From Paraconiothyrium sp. Pb-2020 (taxonomy: Eukaryota; Ascomycota; Dothideomycetes; Pleosporales; Didymosphaeriaceae), in the NCBI GenBank assembly GCA_022419385.1, contig JAJUBI010000006.1:3038001-3102000 (forward strand): DNA of 64,000 bases, in the 5' to 3' direction. Numbering within the stretch: position 1 is the first letter of the stretch; each line of letters begins with the position of its first letter. The position numbers and the translations under genes were made by a program. This document shows positions 21,206 to 31,629 of this stretch, piece after piece. The notes under the pieces are model-generated. The model was not told the DNA's origin, made no database searches, and worked only from the letters and a program-made list of their open reading frames with translations.

Positions 21206-22728
21206 TTACCTAGGCAAACCGCCGGGCATCGCGGACGAGACTTCCCGCGCGCTCCATTCCCTGCTTAGACGTCCTGTTGGCCGGCCCTGCTCGCGCATGT
21301 GCTCGCCACGCCACCGTAGACCTTCGCCAGGATCGCGACTGCGACTCCGCTCGCCAGCACGTATCTCTGCCTCCCTCAATTTTGCGCCCTCGGCTTCGAT
21401 CCGCGCTTCCAGCGTCTGCGGCAGCGACGTAGGCCTACCTTCTCGTTCTCGAAGAGCCTCGGGTGCCGGGGACGTCACATCAATACCCTCATCGTCCAGT
21501 CCCGTATCCGCGTCTCCCTCCTCGCCGCCCCTCGTGTTCCTTTTGCGAGGCCACAGAGATGGAAGTACGATCTGCTGGAAACGCGGCTCTACCGCACGCT
21601 CATCGAACCACGCGTGTACCCTCGATTCGATGAGCTGCGCAATCTTGGGCACGTCTTGCAGGCGGGAGCGGCTGCCTACTAGGGAGCGTACGGAGAGGTC
21701 AAGCCGGTAATCGTCTAGAAAGGTAAAAGCTAGTGTTGTAGGGCGCCGTGGTGTGCCGCGTTCTCCAGTGCCGTTCGCGGACTGCGGCCGTTCGGCGTCC
21801 TCAGCAGCGGGCGCATTTGCAGAGGTTGAACGTGGAGCGTCTTCTGGCGCGGGCGTATTTGCGGATGTTGATGGAGGTGAAGAAGACGGAATGAAAGACA
21901 CCGCAAGAGTGCCTGAGAAGCGTACTACGCTGACGGCCAGAGCGACGGGTAGCACAGCGACCCTATCAGTAGGCCAGTTGAGTACCAGCGTCGTCTCAAT
22001 GCCCAGCGTGATGATATCGCTTAGATCGACGTCCATCCGCGCCTGCAGCCGTCCTTCTTCCGTCCCAGATATGCCTCCACTGCCACCACCTGAGAGGAAC
22101 CCTTCTTCCGCGGGCATGACACGGCAGTTGCTAAAGATGGGGAATTCGTCGCCCAGAGCGATCTCTGTCACTTTGATCTCTCCCAAGAACGATGGCTTGC
22201 TCCCCGTGTTTAGCACTTCGGTGAGGCTCGTTAGGACCGCGCCATCCTGCCGCGCATCAGCTCTCAGCTGCGCAATCGTCTGCGCAATCAGCACGTTGAA
22301 CCAGTCCAAGCTTTCTGGCTGGTGCCCCTTCACATTATAGTACGTCTTTGCGAGGATAGCACCCACGCTGGGCCCACCTGCGGCGGCAGCTTCTCGTATT
22401 ACAGCTCGCGAAGCCCTGGGACGGAGAGGATTGGTGGTGCTATTTGAGCGGGTGCGCTGGTGGAGCGAGGATTGGTGAGCGAGGGTGCGTGCGCGCCGGA
22501 GTGACGAGAGGTGCAATGCGCGGTCGTCGGCGGAGGGGAGTTCTCCAAAGATGAAGAACTTTATGAAGACAAAGAGGATCAGGGCGATGGATAGTTGGCC
22601 GAGGAGGAAGCCTTGTGTGAAGGAGAGTCTGTGCGGTGGTTAGGACCTGGCTGGAGGGGTAGATGGGATGGGACGTACGTGGAGCCCTGGGTTGCGGGCT
22701 GCGGCAGGGAGGTAGGCTGTTGGGCCAT
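21206..22728 (-). CDS. mmm1: maintenance of mitochondrial morphology protein 1 (ERMES subunit)
   Basis: ER-anchored SMP-domain subunit of ERMES, which tethers ER to mitochondria and moves phospholipids. Exons are 22679-22728 and 21206-22628, joined across a 50-bp intron (GTACGT...CACAG), giving 490 residues. A short luminal N-terminus (MAQQPTSLPQPATQGST) is followed by SFTQGFLLGQLSIALILFVFIKFFIFGE, a single membrane anchor at about residues 23-43. The SMP domain starts near SLDWFNVLIAQTIAQLR and includes FPIFSNCRV, DVDLSDIITLGIETTLVLNWP and SRVHAWFDERAVEPRFQQIVLPSLWPRK. A Ser/Pro/Ala-rich insert (SANTPAPEDAPRSTSANAP) lies inside the domain, as in other filamentous fungi. The C-terminus is Arg/Glu-rich. 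Confidence 0.95.
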
Positions 22729-22892
22729 TATGATGACTGCGCAATTGACGGCTCTGGTAGCTATCTCTGCATGGTAGTGTAGTGCGTTGACGACTGCATA
22801 CGGATCGTGAATGGACCTCGATGCTTGAATGATGCGGAACGGAGGTGACAGGGGTGCGAACCTTAAAACAAAACAGCCGATATCGATAAGGC

Positions 22893-23228
22893 TTATACTG
22901 TACTTGAGATGTACACAAGACAACTCATCTTCAAAACCACCCCCCTGCCGACATCGTCGACCGCACGCAGGTCCTCGAAACCGATAGACCTGGAGTCTAT
23001 TGATGCGCCATGGCTCGGGACCCAGGCACTACCAGGGTTATTCGGTCCATACGGAGCAGATATCGGGTACAGGCCTTTCTGATTCTCGGCCATCACTTCT
23101 TTCTGCAATCGCCGCTCTTGCTCGACATCTTCGTCGTCTTGTTCATACTGGTCAGCAACTTTATGAATCGACAGCACACCGTCCCTAGCCAGCTTTTCGT
23201 CGAAGGCATACGTTTCCTCATCGATCAT
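22893..23228 (-). CDS. hypothetical small acidic protein
   Basis: Open frame of 111 residues starting MIDEETYAFDEKLARDG and ending at TAA 22893, lying between the divergent MMM1 and dehydrogenase starts. It has a charged helical segment (QYEQDDEDVEQERRLQKEVMAENQKG) and a Pro/Gly/Asn part (PISAPYGPNNPGSAWVP). Codon choice looks coding, but I know no family, and an upstream exon or a splice near the 3' end is possible. Treat it as a candidate gene. Confidence 0.35.
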   Translation of the reverse strand: MIDEETYAFDEKLARDGVLSIHKVADQYEQDDEDVEQERRLQKEVMAENQKGLYPISAPYGPNNPGSAWVPSHGASIDSRSIGFEDLRAVDDVGRGVVLKMSCLVYISSTV

Positions 23229-23499
23229 CGGAGAGAGCTGCTCTTTTGAGACAACAGCACCGAGTCAGAATACAAGGAAAATGCACTACCCCATGCCTCG
23301 CAATCACCAGGACGACGGTCTACCTAGGGATATCTTCGTCGTGAATCTGCAAGCTACAGCAATCTTGAGCGGCACGCGTTGAGGCTCTGCGGGACGGCGA
23401 TGGTGCTCGAACCGGAGCCTCCGATTGGCCCCGCAAGCTCCCCACATCCCCGCCTCCAGGAACGCCTTCGGCCTGCCCCAGTTCTGGCTTCCTTCCGCA

Positions 23500-24778
23500 A
23501 TGGACATCGACACGGCCAGCCAAAGCCTTTCGCCAGCTGCTGCGTCGCACCACCCGAATCTGAAGCTTCCTGCTACTTCCGACCCTCCTTCAGAACATAA
23601 TCCCCCAAAGCAGGCATCATGGATCGTGGGTATGCCGTTTCTGCTAGCGGTGCATGTCGCTGATGGCGCGAATGTAGGTTTTTGGCGCAACAGGCCATAT
23701 GGGCCGCTCCCTTGTTCGTGCGCTGCTATCGCACGGTGACAAGTGTACGGCGGTGGGGTGGACTCAGGAGAACACTATGGGGCAGATGGAGAAGTGGGAG
23801 CAAGAGAAGAATTGTATGGGCATGTTGTGCGACGTGCGGGTGAGGGAGACGGTAGATCATGTCATAAAAGGGAGCATTGAACACTGGGGCCATATTGATG
23901 TTATTGCAAAGTATGTTCGATTTCTCGACCTAGCTTTTACTATCAAGCTGATTTTTGCTCCGCAGTTGCACCGGATATGGTATGTCCCCTTTCTTTCATT
24001 CGCCATAGCAAACATTAAGCGTCTTAGGCGTGATCGGTGCATGTGAAGATCAAGACGACTACGATCTCCGCAATCAATTCAACACCAACTTCCTCGGCAC
24101 GCTGCACATCATTCAGCTCTCCCTTCCGCACTTTCGTGCACAAAACTCTGGACGTTACCTTATCTTCTCCTCTACATCCGGCGCCCTTGGCGTCCCAGGT
24201 CTTGGGCCGTACTGTGCGACCAAGTACGCTGTGGAAGGCCTTATCGAGTCCATGCTCTACGAGGTTGACTGCTTCAACATAAAAGCTACACTAGTGGAAC
24301 CTGGACATGTGCGGCTGGATGAGCCAGACGATATCGTAGTGGGCGGCGAGGGCCCTGGCCCAGACGGTCCACCCAAACCAAAACGCTACGGACATTTCTT
24401 CGTGAAGGAGAAGTTGAGCGAACCATATAACACTGCGACGAGCCCAGCTGGTCATGCGAAACGGATGATACAATGGCTGAACGATCGGCAGCCTGTTAGC
24501 GCAGTGAAGAGCGCAGAGTTGGTATGGCAATTGGGACATTGCAGTTATCCGCCTTTGCGTTTACTACTGGGAAGCTATGCCGTGGAAAGTATTAGGGATA
24601 GATTACGAAGCATTATCGAGGAGGTGAGTTGGAATAGCAGCACTCTGGTAAGCAAATACTAACAGCCTGTAAGATCGAAGACTGGAAACATTTATCATTC
24701 CCTACAGTTGGGCCGACAGAGGAAGAAAGGGATAGAGGTGGTGATGAAATCGACCAAGATGAGCAGGAGAACGAGTGA
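23500..24778 (+). CDS. short-chain dehydrogenase/reductase
   Basis: Classical-type SDR oxidoreductase, 357 residues from five exons (23500-23625, 23678-23910, 23966-23979, 24028-24623, 24674-24778) with matching phases. The Rossmann motif is VFGATGHMG. The usual NNAG strand appears as NCTGYG, partly encoded by a 14-bp exon. The catalytic Ser lies in FSSTSGALG and the YxxxK motif is YCATKYAVEGL. VEPGHV is the PG motif after the active site. Fungal proteins of this subclass are typically uncharacterised NADP-dependent reductases; the substrate is unknown. The first exon encodes a Pro/Ser-rich leader of about 40 residues before the fold, starting MDIDTASQ, with no clear targeting signal. The C-terminus is acidic. 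Confidence 0.87.
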
Positions 24779-24946
24779 CTAGCGTATGTGGTATGGTGCT
24801 TGTTAGACCTCGGCATTTACCCCAACCACCTTACATCATCTCTTCTGCATCTATGGCGTCTACTTCCACCCGCCTCCAACACGCAATTCCGTATACCTAT
24901 CTAATGTACCCATCATCTCTATAACGAGCAACACAAAAATTTCATA

Positions 24947-25780
24947 ATGCCACTCTGCACGCTTCACCTCGTCGCTCTTCACCCTACCCATTCCAACGCG
25001 CAGCAATCTTTCTTCTCAGCGCTCAAATCTGCAAATCTCTCACCACTCGTCTTGTCCCGCGTGCTCCGGTGGATTATCCTTCCATCGACATTCTCCACGG
25101 AGCACCTCCTCGCGCGGAACATTCATTGGGACTTCCTCGTCATACTGCCCGGTGCAGATGCCTTGCCGGCGTCATTACAACCACTCATCCAGCACACATG
25201 GAGTATCACAGCCGGCGTGCCCTCCCGTCTGACTCAAGATTTTGAAGTAAAGAACAGCAGACTGCTGCAACCTGAGCCGGTCAGCGTGCCGCAACTCAAC
25301 AATGACGTACTGGAGGCGAAGCAGACCACGTCGTCCGCACAGAATCTCGAACTCTCCGCTGAGCTAAAAGACTGGATCCGCACCTTTTCCACCACTGACA
25401 CGCCAGAAGCCAAAGGCGCAGTTTCCATGTTCAACCTCCTCTCCTTCCGCCCTGACAAAAAATCATCCTACCTCGAATATGGCAAGGCCTTCGCTTCCTC
25501 TATTGGTTCTTCCCACGGCGGAAACGCAAAGATCGTAGGGGGTGTCACCAACATCAATGGTACCGCACGAGCGAAAGAAGCAGCAAATGGAGAGGGTTGG
25601 GATGAGATAGCCCTCGCGCATTATCCTAGTATACTGCATTTCGCGGATATGCTGGTCGATAAGGAGTATCAGAGTGTTAATCATAAGTACCGGGTGCCGG
25701 CGCTGAGGGATACGGCGATCTTGATGACAAGTGAGGTGGGACTGGAAGGGTGGGGAGAAGGTGAGAAGGCCAGATTATAG
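24947..25780 (+). CDS. DUF1330-like (dimeric alpha-beta barrel) protein
   Basis: Intronless, 277 residues. An N-terminal half (MPLCTLHLVALHPTHSNAQ ... NIHWDFLVILPGADALP ... WSITAGVPSRLTQDFE) is followed by a C-terminal dimeric alpha-beta barrel part (GAVSMFNLLSFRPDKKSSYLEYGKAF, AKIVGGVTNINGTAR, WDEIALAHYPSILHFADMLVDKEYQ, HKYRVPALRDTAILMTSE). The pattern matches a widespread ascomycete family assigned to DUF1330; its biochemical role is not known. It lies close behind the dehydrogenase (168 bp) on the same strand. The start is the first ATG, in context TTCATAATGC. Confidence 0.8.
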   Translation: MPLCTLHLVALHPTHSNAQQSFFSALKSANLSPLVLSRVLRWIILPSTFSTEHLLARNIHWDFLVILPGADALPASLQPLIQHTWSITAGVPSRLTQDFEVKNSRLLQPEPVSVPQLNNDVLEAKQTTSSAQNLELSAELKDWIRTFSTTDTPEAKGAVSMFNLLSFRPDKKSSYLEYGKAFASSIGSSHGGNAKIVGGVTNINGTARAKEAANGEGWDEIALAHYPSILHFADMLVDKEYQSVNHKYRVPALRDTAILMTSEVGLEGWGEGEKARL

Positions 25781-26044
25781 AGAGCCAAGCATACTGAAAT
25801 CAAGGATCAGGGGTGGTTGACAAGACGAAATGGCCTCGAAATAAAATATAGTTTGGATATGTGCGGCTTGAAATCAGGACTCATATGCTCCATCACGCCC
25901 AAATGATGGCGTGGAGAAATGCTCACCCATATCGCAAGATCCAACTCCTCAACACGGTGAAGCCATAAAGTAGTCAAGAAAGCTGGGTATCATCTTTCCA
26001 AATAGATCCTAAATTCCCTCCCCTCGGCATCCGCTCTGCCTCCC

Positions 26045-27138
26045 TCAGACTCTTCCACGCTTCGCGTTCTCATGCCACTCTGCAATTCGCATACGACGGT
26101 ATGCCAACGGCCCCTTCCCCTCGCCAGGATGCACAATTGCCCTTCTCAAGACGGTGGTCTTCCAGTCCCCCGTGATACCATCGTTGGCTGGCATGACCCA
26201 ATTGTTGCGCTCCTGTTGCTTGCTCCACACTTTGAGCAGCTTACACACAATTAGCACAAACACATCTTCAATGTATCGAGCCTGGAAGGGAAACGTACAT
26301 CATCCTGTAGTTTGAATTTCTTGTCGTATGTATCGTTGTCGTCGCCTTCTACCTTTAGTAGAATAGGGTCTGTGTCCACGCTACCATCTTCGTCGAAAAC
26401 CTCTACGTGAAGCCGCTTGCGCTGTGCGAGGCAAAGCTCACCGTGCCCGTTGCGTATGCAGCGCGAACAGGAGGGCAGAGTGCGGGAGCAGCGTAGGTCG
26501 GATAGAACGCACTGGAGACAAGAGGATAGACAGATGAGGTGGTTTGCTTCAGGGTCGAAGTCGAGGACTAGTCTAGGAAGCGAATCCACGTCAGACGTCA
26601 GTTCTGGGTAGGCCGATCCATGGAGAGGGTGCTTGAGTGGAGTAGTCAGGTCTTGAGCAGAGGCTCTGGATTGAATTGTGGGCTTGACATCGTTACTGTC
26701 GAGCTTTTCCAGGCTGCAGAAGAGCTCCTTTCGCACGCGCGCCTCGTCCTCGTCATCGAGACTGGAAGCCTCCGTATCGGTATCCCAACGAGGGTTCAGT
26801 GTAGCGTTGCAGCTTGGGCTGAGTGGGGAGTCGAACACGATATCGGACGAAAAGTTCGTGTCGGTTGGCGAGATCTCTTCGAAAAGCTGTGGTACATTTC
26901 GCTGGAGGCACAAAGGCTTCGTTCGCGGGGTTGAAGGTGTTGTAGTCGTCATCTTTTGTCGGGTGCCCTCGTGGTCAGCCTCGATATTCAGGGCCTCCAA
27001 CCACAACTCCACGCCGTTCTCGCTACCCGCGCCCTCGAGGCTTCGATCACCCATACTGCAATCGCTGTATCGTACCCCTTTGGCGTCGACTCGTGCTGGA
27101 AACACGGGTCGGACCTGAGAGGGGAAATCGCGTGCCAT
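26045..27138 (-). CDS. protein with Zn2Cys6-like cluster
   Basis: Two exons (26299-27138 and 26045-26239, 59-bp intron) give 344 residues. Six cysteines at about 207, 210, 217, 224, 227 and 236 have spacing C-x2-C-x6-C-x6-C-x2-C-x8-C, which satisfies the fungal Zn2Cys6 pattern (CLQCVLSDLRC, then SCSRCIRNGHGELC). Unusually, the cluster is central rather than N-terminal. The first half is acidic and Ser/Thr-rich, and no fungal-specific transcription factor middle domain follows. The second exon has LLKVWSKQQERNNWVMPANDG and GEGKGPLAYRRMRIAEWHENAKRG. An alternative start is the internal ATG at 26952 (MTTTTPSTPR). DNA binding is inference; it could be a zinc protein of another kind. Confidence 0.75.
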
Positions 27139-27607
27139 ATAGACCCAAAGCGCAACGTCGGAGCCTTGGTGAAGGTAACTAGGCAGGAAAACGCAGGTGA
27201 CGCTTTCTTTCTCTAGAGTGAGAGTGATCGGGTAAAAAGGCGTACAAGCAAGCCGACTCGTGGTGGCGCATGACGAGCGCCGGGATGGGGAGAAATAACG
27301 GCAGACATAGGCCTGTGTGGTTGGTTATGTTTAAGGTTTAAAATGATAAGATAGAAGCGGAGAGGGGCAGAAGTTGGTTCGAAGGTTGAAGATGGAAAAT
27401 CTATGTTGCTCGTGAGGGCGAAATGCTATGAAAGTGTTTCTCTTCGAATCGCAGGTACGACACGGCCGTTTGTTTGGTCAACAAACGGAAGGAACCACAC
27501 TTTTGATGATTCAATCTTATGTGTCTAGCTGAATCACTGGAGTAACTGCTCCCCGGGTATCAAGGGCTGCTAAATATATAACACTTGCTCAAAGCAAAGC
27601 AAAAACG
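27139..27607. other. intergenic, no gene seen
   Basis: Promoter side of the Zn2Cys6-like gene and 3' flank of YPP1. No RNA gene or repeat was recognised. Confidence 0.55.
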
Positions 27608-30600
27608 CTACAACACGAATCCACCCAAAGTAACATTGTGCCAGCTTCTCGTAGGATGCGTATCTTCAAGTTCCACACACCACCACAGCACCTCCTTCGT
27701 CTTGTCGAGTTGGCCACTTGATTCGTATGCGCGGGCCAGCGCATACCACGCCTCGGAGTAGTCCCACCCCGCACCACGTTTTGTCAAAGTCGAAAGGAGA
27801 CCGAACGCACGGTCCCGGGCAGCAAGGCGGGTGAGCTCGGGAGGCGAAAGCTGATTTTCAGCAGAGGGCGTATGGGCCGTTAGATGTGCTGTTGGCGAAT
27901 CTGTAGAGTTCGCGCTTGAAGGGATAGACTGCGGTGCCGAAGGCGCGGGACCTCCCAGATTAGATGCCCGCTCCAAAGAAATTATGTTGCAGTATATGTC
28001 AAGCAAGATATTGGAGAGCCCGACAATGGCTTCTGGATGATCGGGGAAATGCTGAACAGCTCGCTCGAATTCGTCGCGCGCATCATGTTTAAGACCTCGA
28101 ACCGAGAGCAGTTCTCCACGCTAGAGATTTATTAGATACTGAAGAAGAGAAAATGGGTAGAGAGCAGCTTACCGCAGCGTAAACGTCGCCCCAGAGTTCT
28201 TCTACGCTCTTACCACCGCCCCATCCCCTTGCTGCGAAAGCTTTACTAGTCGAAGATTCTTGAGCTACCTCACCCTCGAAGGTTTCTACGAGCTTTTGAG
28301 CCTCAGCAACAGCATCGTTGGCGTCGTCATACATGCCAGCTCGCGTGTAAAGTCCGCAAATGAAAAGCCATATTGAGACCAGCAAAGACACCTTTTGTCG
28401 GCGCTCCTGAATCTTGGAAAAGTGTGGCTCTGGCGGGATGAAACCTGGATTTGGAAAAGGTGCAGGTAACCGTGTATCTTGCTTGGGTGGCTGAGAAATA
28501 TGACCGGAAGGAGGAGGCTCTTCTGCGGGGGGCATGTTGTGTGCTATTGGTCGCAGCGCGCGGTCGTTGCTTTCAACTGACCTACGATTCGAGCTCGAGA
28601 CCGAAGAACGCCGGGCGGATCTACTGCGTACAGTGCTGCTCCGAGCAGGCGTACTATCGGCAACACCATCTGGCAGTTGGGGAATTTCGTGTTCTTGCTG
28701 TCCATCCAGTTCGGATCTTCTGCGCAAGCTGTTGGCACTCCTTTTCTGCAGCTTGCTTGGACTTCTTTGAACACCTGAATGATCGTCGTGGTGCCTGTGA
28801 GGTAGAATATGATGGTGATGGTGTTCTTTTGCAATTCCATTTGAATTCTCGTCAGTAACTTGGATTGTGGGTGCTTGAGACGTTTGAGCAACGGTCGCTG
28901 ACGCATTGGAGCTTGCGACCGAGGAATGTCGGGCGGTGTGGTTCTTCAATGGGCTTTTGACAGACCCCTTCGATCGAAAGATGCTCCCTCGAATAGTGCC
29001 AGCTGAGCTCTTTGGAGGCGCTATTGTGGCCGGTTTCGGCGGAATCTTTTCGGCAGCCGGGTCGCCAAAGAGTCGTGCGTATAGAGCAAGAAGCTCATCA
29101 CATCCGTCTACGGCGGGGGTAGAGCCATCCACAATCTCTACGAGCGCTAGCTGCGTCATCTTGATCTCAAGAACTGCGGTTTTCTCGAAACGTTCCATCC
29201 GGTCAACAATACCGACGGTTCGCTCACTCTTGCCATTGACTTCATTAAGATGCTCGCTGCGATAACCTTCAGTGTCATCCTTTCCAAACAGGATCGTGGG
29301 ATCCCCAAATTGTTCGAAAGCTGCTTCGCAGGCCTGCTCTGCAGCAGAGAAATCCGATCTCGCAGTCAGGAGGAGCGCTAGTAGATGCCAAAAGGGGATC
29401 AACTTCCGCTCGCGTCCGAACTCAGTTGTATGTCCGGCATTCATGACGCCGTCCGCGCTCATGGACGTTTTGTTCTTCGTCGCGGAAGAGAGAGCCAGTT
29501 TAACAGCTTTGATCGACCCAGGTATGTCCCTCGTCTCGGCTAAAACCAGAGCTAGCGCATACAGAGACTCCAGGTTGTTGGATTCTTCTAGTTTCGGTGC
29601 GAGTGATTTCCTAAGATACGAGACCGCTTTAGCTTGTATACTAGCGCGAGCATCCGCTTCGAATGTGAAGCGTGCCCATTGTGCCAAGCTGATGGCTATT
29701 GCAGAGTATGCAATAGCAAGAGCGCGGGGCTCTACAATCGTCTCGATTGATCTTATGGAGCCTGCGTCAGATGCGGACAGGCCGGTATGCTCGCTTTGCT
29801 CGAGCCATTTCTCGATTGTTTCGCCAATCTCTAAAGCTTTCTTAGACTCTTCACGTGAGCCAAAGCGGCACAGAACTCTGATAGCTTCGGCGGACGTCCT
29901 CAATACAGTGCTATCGTCGTCAATTCCTGCGTCTCGTTCTCCACTTTTTTCCGCGCGGTCTTTGCCACGAGTAACAATCTCGACGTATGAATCGTATGCT
30001 TTAAACGCAATGTCAAAATCAGCGAGAGAAGCGTGGACAGCAAAGAGGTGACGGAGGATCTGAGTAGAATGATACGTCTTCGTAGCTGCCCTGTAAAGAA
30101 TCTGCGCGAAGGTGAGTCCCTCTGCTCGAATTGACTGGCGGGCGGATAACCTACATCCAACATGCACCTGCCCACAGCTTCCTTTCCACCAGCACCTAGG
30201 TCAGCATCTGTCCAAGTGGGTCCGCAGAAAACCCGCCAATTGTCGATAGCGGAGTCAACCCATTGTTCAATCTCAACATTACTTTCGCTGGCTTTCGGGA
30301 AATGGGTTTCCTTCAGTAGCAAGCTTTCGTAAATCGTCTCAACCTTCTTCAATTCTGCACGCTGCTGGAGCCTGGTTCGTGCTAGTACCGGCGGTTTTTC
30401 CGTCGCAGGCTCTGTGGGAACAGATTCGGACTCGTAAGGTACGTCATGGTGAAGGATGGTAGATAGGGTGTCGTAGTATGCCTTCCACGCTTGGCGTCGG
30501 TATCTGGCGGCACTTGCACCCTCAGTCCCACCGCTTTTTGCTGTAGTCTCCCAATACTTGGCCCAGAAACGGAAAGCTTGAAGAGCATCTGTTAGATCTG

Positions 30601-31362
30601 TATAGCTGGCTGCATCTGAAGACTGATTGGACAAGTGACAGAGGCGCACGAGGAGGTGCTCGGTCCACATCTTGAACTGGGGCGTCTCATTGGCGGTGGG
30701 CTTCGACAGCCACGGCAGAATTGATGCGAAGGAAGTGACGGCTTCGTCCATGGAGCCAGTCTTCTCGTGCGAGGAGCCTTTGAGGAAGGCGCCCTTGACA
30801 ATGCACGCCCGTGTCCAGTTGGTCGGCGACGTCTCCTGCATATTGGTCGCGACTGCCGCCATGTCTCTGGGCAGCCGGGCGATGGCTAGTCCGGGCTCCT
30901 CCAGTACGTAGTGCAGCCATGCGAGGCAGACGGTGGCCTGGAATGCATCCTGCAGATGGTCTCCCTCCTCCTCGATGGCGGTGAGCAGCGTCGGAATGAT
31001 GGTTGACAGGCCGGACGATGCGGTCGATGAGGCGGTTGAGGGTCTTTGGGTGCTGTATCTGGCTATCTGGGCTTCGGCGCGCGCTGTTTTGGTGAGACCT
31101 GGGCCACTGTTAACTACGGGAAGAGTCGAATGCCGGGCGGGCTGCTGACATTGTCGGTGCGGCGCATGTTTCTCGACCTTCCTGCACAGCTCGGGGACAT
31201 CGCTCCACCGTCCCGCACAGCGAGCATCGTCGAGCTGGGAGATGTAGCGCAGAGCCTTGTCGCTCTCTGGGTGGTTCTGCTGCAGCGTGAGCGAAATCGC
31301 GGAGATGACGTCGCCCGAGGGGGTCCTCGAGTCGCAGTCGAAGGAGGGCCACATACACCCAT
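27608..31362 (-). CDS. ypp1: cargo-transport protein YPP1 (TPR-rich)
   Basis: Large TPR-type scaffold homologous to yeast Ypp1, which recruits the PI4-kinase Stt4 to the plasma membrane and functions in endocytic cargo transport. I join 31357-31362, 30155-31279, 28173-30101 and 27608-28120, all phase 0, giving 1190 residues, in the family range. Key stretches are ISQLDDARCAGRWSDVPELCRKVEKHAPHR at the start, RCMLDILYRAATKTYHSTQILRHLF across the 53-bp intron, and a long Ser/Arg/His-rich insert (28440-29000). C-terminal TPRs include AWYALARAYESSGQLDKTKEVLWWCVELEDTHPTRSWH. The first coding exon would encode only Met-Gly; the alternative is an unspliced start at 31354. It is head to head with RIX1. 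Confidence 0.9.
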
Positions 31363-31629
31363 TGTGGTAGGAATACGCCTATCGCGACAGGCAGAGCAGG
31401 AGGATTCGCAAATTCATGTTCGAGGGAGGATACCAGAAAAGGATGACAGCAGCACTGCAAATACCCAAGCCACTCGACACACGTTGTCCCACGCGGCGCT
31501 GTGAATGTAGCCGACGCACCCCTGTCGCTTGGCGGCGAACTAGCACGAGCCATCCAAAAAAGTTCACCGTCCATCCAGATGCGCTTCGTACAGTTCGCAT
31601 CGTCGGAGGTTGCAAAGAGCGGAGTCGGA
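31363..31629. promoter_or_regulatory. 267-bp bidirectional promoter, ypp1 / rix1
   Basis: The starts of YPP1 (minus) and RIX1 (plus) are only 267 bp apart, so both transcripts must begin within or overlap this segment. No TATA box is obvious. Specific factor sites are not claimed. Confidence 0.5.

Noticed and set aside
21753..22340. 195-codon frame on the plus strand
   Set aside because: Antisense shadow of MMM1, whose SMP domain is clear on the other strand.
29272..30051. 259-codon plus-strand frame
   Set aside because: Antisense of the YPP1 TPR region.
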